From assembly GCF_947623445.1 (NCBI RefSeq), contig NC_135246.1:188501-252500 (forward strand): a stretch of DNA of 64,000 nt. Direction: 5' to 3'. Shown piece after piece: positions 60,401 through 64,000 of the stretch; positions within the stretch are counted from its first letter, which is position 1, and each line of letters starts with the position of its first letter. A program made the translations under genes and the position numbers. The notes beneath the pieces are model-generated. The model ran no database searches. It was not told where the DNA came from and worked only from the letters and a program-made list of their open reading frames with translations. This DNA is from Clavelina lepadiformis (taxonomy: Eukaryota > Chordata > Ascidiacea > Aplousobranchia > Clavelinidae).

Positions 60401-60842
60401 CTTCTGTCTACACGCGCCACCTCAAATCAGAACAACTCGATCTAGCTTGTGCAGGGGATTCCCGGGCGCATTTGTTAATTAATCTCACTACGAGCTCAAC
60501 CAGTTCCTAGACTAAAGTAGCTGCTGGGTTATTATAACTTATCACGATGCCAAAACTACTGTTAACTAACCCGATAAGTTAATATTAACTGTAGAAAATC
60601 AAAGGATATGGGCTGGCGGCCATTCTCAGGCACCAGATCCGTGGGGGGGTCGTCTGTCTCAGCTTGACGAAGACGACCGGATTAAGTCCGGGGAAAAGGA
60701 GCTCGTCCGCCGAACTCTCGGACTCAGAGTCTCCAATGCTCCTCCCTGATGTGGAGTCCACCTCAATATCATCATCCGGGGATGTCTTCACTTGAGGAAG
60801 AAAAGCGACGGACTTGACCGCAGGAAGATTCAACTGAGACAT
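42437..60842 (-). CDS. CACNA1: T-type (Cav3) voltage-gated calcium channel alpha-1 subunit
   Basis: A low-voltage-activated plasma membrane calcium channel of four six-helix domains. I resolved 43 exons in agreeing phase, 2,166 residues: 60610-60842, 58456-58576, 58253-58386, 56255-56355, 55361-55535, 54816-55018, 54632-54753, 54466-54558, 54176-54393, 53075-53371, 52799-52965, 52353-52555, 51861-51974, 51523-51674, 51018-51212, 50838-50955, 50503-50658, 50215-50319, 49951-50059, 49589-49839, 49335-49449, 48977-49125, 48781-48890, 48524-48647, 48185-48300, 47953-48090, 47369-47495, 47197-47297, 47014-47128, 46754-46909, 46473-46668, 46215-46354, 46006-46115, 45772-45902, 45535-45684, 45349-45470, 44087-44236, 43903-44010, 43657-43785, 43501-43567, 43307-43431, 43003-43165, 42437-42828. 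The pore residues are EEDD (LEGW, QEDW, KDGW, GDNW), the T-type signature. All four S4 helices, the gating-brake region after IS6 and a His-rich I-II linker are present. The C-terminus is shorter than in vertebrates. The acceptor at 51974 and the II-III linker splices are least certain. Confidence 0.96.
44711..45062. mobile_element. hAT-like MITE in a calcium channel intron
   Basis: A 352-bp element bounded by CAGGGTTGCCAT and its inverse ATGGCAACCCTG, flanked by a perfect 8-bp target duplication CCTATAAG (44703-44710 and 45063-45070). An 8-bp duplication with CAGGG ends fits the hAT superfamily. The interior has repeated AAATAAGGACAAA-type words and a poly-A run, and no transposase. It lies in the 1.1-kb intron between the exons for the domain IV pore and IVS6. 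Confidence 0.85.
53372..54175 (-). other. Channel intron of 0.8 kb, nothing else seen
   Basis: Intron within the I-II linker. One TGACGTCA near 53682. No element or exon recognised. Confidence 0.5.
55536..56254 (-). other. Channel intron of 0.7 kb with an exon-like decoy
   Basis: A short open stretch after a CAAACAG acceptor (about 55743-55818) begins with ATG but does not align with the channel and ends in a stop. It is not needed for a continuous protein. Confidence 0.4.
56356..58252 (-). other. Channel intron of 1.9 kb
   Basis: The second largest intron, between the exons for IS2-S3 and IS4. I see no transposon ends or coding exons in it. TGACGTCA occurs near 58120 and 58147. Confidence 0.5.
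58577..60609 (-). other. U12-type AT-AC intron of the calcium channel gene
   Basis: This first coding intron has no usable GT-AG pair. On the minus strand it starts ATATCCTTT (complement 60601-60609), the U12 5' splice site consensus, and ends CAC, with the U12 branch-site word TCCTTAAC (complement 58589-58596) about 13 bases before the end. Splicing there gives LRMAASP|WFERASM, which matches the channel family; no GT-AG choice does. Confidence 0.92.
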
Positions 60843-63800
60843 CTTCCACCGGAGTCAACTATCCACCGACTTAGTTCAGAGTGAGATTAGTTTTCGCGCT
60901 TTTGCTCTTCAAGTTGATCAGTTGCAGCGTCAGAGAAAGAAACCCAGCTGACGTGGCCATAATTAACACTGCAGCTTCCTTACACTCAATAACTGGAAGT
61001 CAAAAGAACAGCTTAAGACCGCACAATAACTAATAATTATTACTCGAGTTACAACAAAATCAGTTCAGTAAAACGGACGCGATACTGGCAGCGAGCTGTC
61101 TACAAACCGCTCCTTTTATATCGGACCTTTTTTCGCACGTGACGCGGCACAAGAGAAACAAATTATCACCGGTGACGGTCATCGGCGTGCTTACGTAGCT
61201 ATTACGTAATCATTTGTAACGAGTGTAGCATTCAGCTGTTGATTGGTTAATAACTTGCCTAACAGTTTAATACCCTTGTCGGAACCAGGATCACTTGACC
61301 GTGAAAACACGTGATCACCTGAACTCTGTACTAAGGCGAAAACTTTTCCGAGTTATTCAGTCGCTGAGCTACAGTTGTTTGGTGCCATCATTATGCAAGG
61401 TAGCAACTGGCTTGGTGCCAAATGGTGCGCCTGGTCCATCGAACTTATCACCAATTTGGATAAGTAGGTCACTACAACTGCTCAGCTGCCAATCATCGGA
61501 ACTTTCCGCCAGTGACGTGGGGCTTACGTCACGATCGGGCCGAAACGAAAAAAATCTTTTGAGTTCTTTTCCAATAACAAGCATCAACTTTTCAAAATTA
61601 CCTCAATTAATCCATCAATAAATCAATCCATCAATCAATTAATTATTAATAATTAACCTACTTAAATCGAGCGGTTCTGTTGTGAAATATTAATCACATC
61701 CATACACGTCATAACATGGAAGACATATTCTTCCCTGCTCGCTGTACACTCGGTATCCACTAGACATTGTGACGTAACAAGCGGCATATTGCGATGCGCT
61801 AACGTTGTAAAAACAATGTTATTTTAGTTCAAAGACACACCTGAAAGAAACACCATAACATCGGCCTGTTGTCACAAATACGCGACAGACTACGACGAGC
61901 AACTGGCACCGTGAATGGAGTCGAACGAGACCTAACAATCAAAATCTTGTTGCCTATACTTTAGGCTCAATACGCACTTGCGTGGGCTTCTTATAATAGA
62001 GACAGTTCGCTTGTAATTACCTAGGGCTACTAGCTAGATACAAGCCAAGCCTTCTACATTCCTGTACCAAGTTTGCAAAAACTTTAACTAGTTTGCAGAC
62101 AGCACGCTTCAAATAAGCCGATTCGTCATTGTCCACATAGACAGCTTTGTTCCTATGCTCGGGTAAGGCAACCGTTAAAAGCTAGTCCTGGCTTACTCGC
62201 TGGTTGAATTTGCTCTTTGCTACTTTCAGAAAATCTTCATAATCATAATCGCTCACCCACCTACCAGCATGGCTATGGCCGGTGGCAAGTTTTAGCAACT
62301 CGTCGCTGAAGGCGCCCACGCATCAAAACCAAACAAATTGCTGAGATAAGACGTGGGTTGATCAACTCTTGATCGCAGATAAAACTGAGACCTCTCTGCC
62401 TTCAACGCCGCGTCTTTTGTAATTCGCTTGACATGTTCTGTGTGGCTTGTGCGCTTACCCGTAAAACCTTTGCACCCGCAGTCTATGGCTGTCATATGCC
62501 GAGCGGCAAATCGTATAAAAGTCGTTTTCGCTTTCTAATCGGTGAAAACCCTTATCATGGGCTAATGTTTGATCTTGGCACAATGCGACCGAGCGCGGTA
62601 TAATCTATCAAGTGCTCGATAACTGACATAACAGACACACACACAAGCATGTCACCTGTATACCTGTCCTTCGCCTCTCTCGCTTTTCGACGAAAATAAA
62701 ATTTTATCGAACAAAATCGCTGTAGCGTGAAAAAAAGTGACCTCGCTTTTGCGAGCTATCGCGACAATATTTCTGACTCCCCGGTGGCCTCGGTAATTCA
62801 ACCTCACTGCACACGTGCGCGCCATCTGATATATTTTGTCAACAAAATTGTCCCAACAATAAAGTGTGGCTGGTTAGAGATGTTGTTAACCAAAACACAA
62901 GATTGTTATGTCCGATTGTGGTCGCTCTTATCGTTGTGAGTTTTATTTCAACAACTTGGAGACAACAAAGAGACAACAGCCCGATATTAAAACGCTTGTA
63001 TTTTGTTCCGTTTGTAACTTTAGACGTCATTTGTTTCACTATTTTGTTGACTTATGGTGGCGATTAATCCCCAGCCTACAACAGAGTCCGACCAAATATG
63101 AAGTTATTGGTGCAACAGGATGTAGGTTGCAGTGAGGTCTTGAACAGGAATTTACGCGTAAAACTATAAATTCTTTATGATAGAAAGCAGTCGCATAATC
63201 TGCTAACGCGGTTACCATCGAGCGTTTATGTAACGGCGATATTCTATAAACGCATGAGTGACTTCCCAAAATGACGAAACACAAGCTGAATATTTCCTAC
63301 GTCATAATAGGCTGCAGGGTCGGTTGGAAGTTGAGTAAATTTTGGTTTTAATCTTGGAGATGATTGACAGCCAGCAACGATGTTGATTTCCTGTCGCCTG
63401 AAGCGATGAATTTTTAATGAAGTTCGATGCATGTTCGAGTTAGAAGCGAATCGCGATACTTAATTCGGTCAAAAACAACTCAACGCTTCATGGTGGTGGT
63501 CGCGCGTTTAATCGCTTTTATTCGACGATTTCATGAAGTTATCACTAATACGAGTAATACGTAACAGAACCTTCTGTGATGTCATCTCACCGGTTTCAAC
63601 TTGAAACTTTTATTTGCTTTCGGGTTGATATTTTTCATAAACTCTCACTTCCCTCACTTCCCTTACAAAGTAACTTTCCTCGATAAATCATTCGAGAGAA
63701 TAACAGGAAATATAAGAACTTAAGAAGTCGTGAATGATGGAAACATTCACAACTTCCTGCTTAAGTGGGGAGGTTCATGTGTTGGTCATAAAATGTCGCC

Positions 63801-64000
63801 GGTCAGTGAAGTTCTTCCCAAGTGACTTTCACTTTTCAACTTCACACAGCAGAGCTTGTGATCTGCTCACGATGAAGAAAACCTCGATCCATCCCCGATA
63901 CAATCCCGGGGTTGACGCAGTGAGGGTCACTTGTTCCAACTACCCCCATATATGAAGTGTTACCATCGCTATTTACCCAACACTCCCTACTTAGCGCGTT
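60843..64000. other. Upstream region of the calcium channel gene, no gene supported
   Basis: It contains the promoter listed separately and then about 2.8 kb without a convincing gene. ORFs of up to about 100 codons occur on both strands and none shows a domain or a consistent exon chain. GTATAAAAG at 62513-62521 on the plus strand resembles a TATA box but no ORF follows it. Confidence 0.5.
61113..61141 (-). promoter_or_regulatory. Core promoter of the calcium channel gene
   Basis: On the minus strand TATAAAAG (complement 61113-61120) lies about 270 bp before the ATG at 60842, and a palindromic E-box CACGTG (61136-61141) about 16 bp further upstream. This would give a leader of roughly 240 bases. 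Confidence 0.5.

Noticed and set aside
62292-62495. Short minus-strand gene starting MTAIDCGCKG with a GTAAGC donor
   Set aside because: The donor is tempting, but no convincing second exon or domain follows, and the nearby TATA-like box faces the other way.
1-64000. Retrovirus-like, LTR or Polinton-like elements
   Set aside because: I looked for paired long terminal repeats and for reverse transcriptase, integrase, capsid or envelope motifs in all frames and saw none.

Overview
The window reads as nuclear DNA of a compact deuterostome genome, most likely an ascidian tunicate. The basis is short GT-AG introns (many of 60-150 bp), chordate-type genes, small non-autonomous DNA transposons between genes, and a striking excess of the palindrome TGACGTCA in introns and spacers. 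The species cannot be named from sequence alone.

Layout. 0.9-1.4 kb: two exons of an unrecognised basic protein (minus). 2.8-3.2 kb: a hypothetical minus ORF head to head with a Wnt ligand gene (plus, 3415-5276, five exons). 5.57-8.49 kb: CCT6, the zeta subunit of the TRiC chaperonin (minus, 13 exons), tail to tail with the Wnt gene. 8.5-12.4 kb: repeat-rich spacer. 12.4-13.6 kb: an uninterrupted FBXO3-like F-box/ApaG gene (plus). 13.6-17.4 kb: spacer. 17.4-20.25 kb: a KDM2-type JmjC/CXXC/F-box/LRR histone demethylase (minus, two coding exons, no PHD finger visible). 20.3-23.5 kb: MITE-rich spacer with one orphan pair of minus-strand exons.

23.5-40.17 kb: a large tandem array of about 2.9 units of roughly 5.6 kb. 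Each unit holds one minus-strand gene for a small acidic coiled-coil-like protein built of seven-residue repeats. The copies differ in length by whole repeats. Variant sites show that the first part of the middle unit follows unit C and the rest follows unit A, as expected from unequal crossing-over.

40.2-42.4 kb: spacer with a 649-bp foldback transposon flanked by a perfect 10-bp target duplication. 42.4-60.84 kb: a complete T-type (Cav3) calcium channel alpha-1 gene on the minus strand. I resolved 43 coding exons whose phases all agree (2,166 residues). It keeps an AT-AC (U12-type) intron just before domain I and carries a hAT-like MITE in a late intron. 60.84-64 kb: its promoter and an upstream stretch with no gene I can support.

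No operon-like relation is evident. Wnt signalling, chaperonin folding, SCF ubiquitin ligase/chromatin and calcium channel functions sit side by side as ordinary single genes. No LTR element, virus-like element, LINE ORF or CRISPR array was seen.
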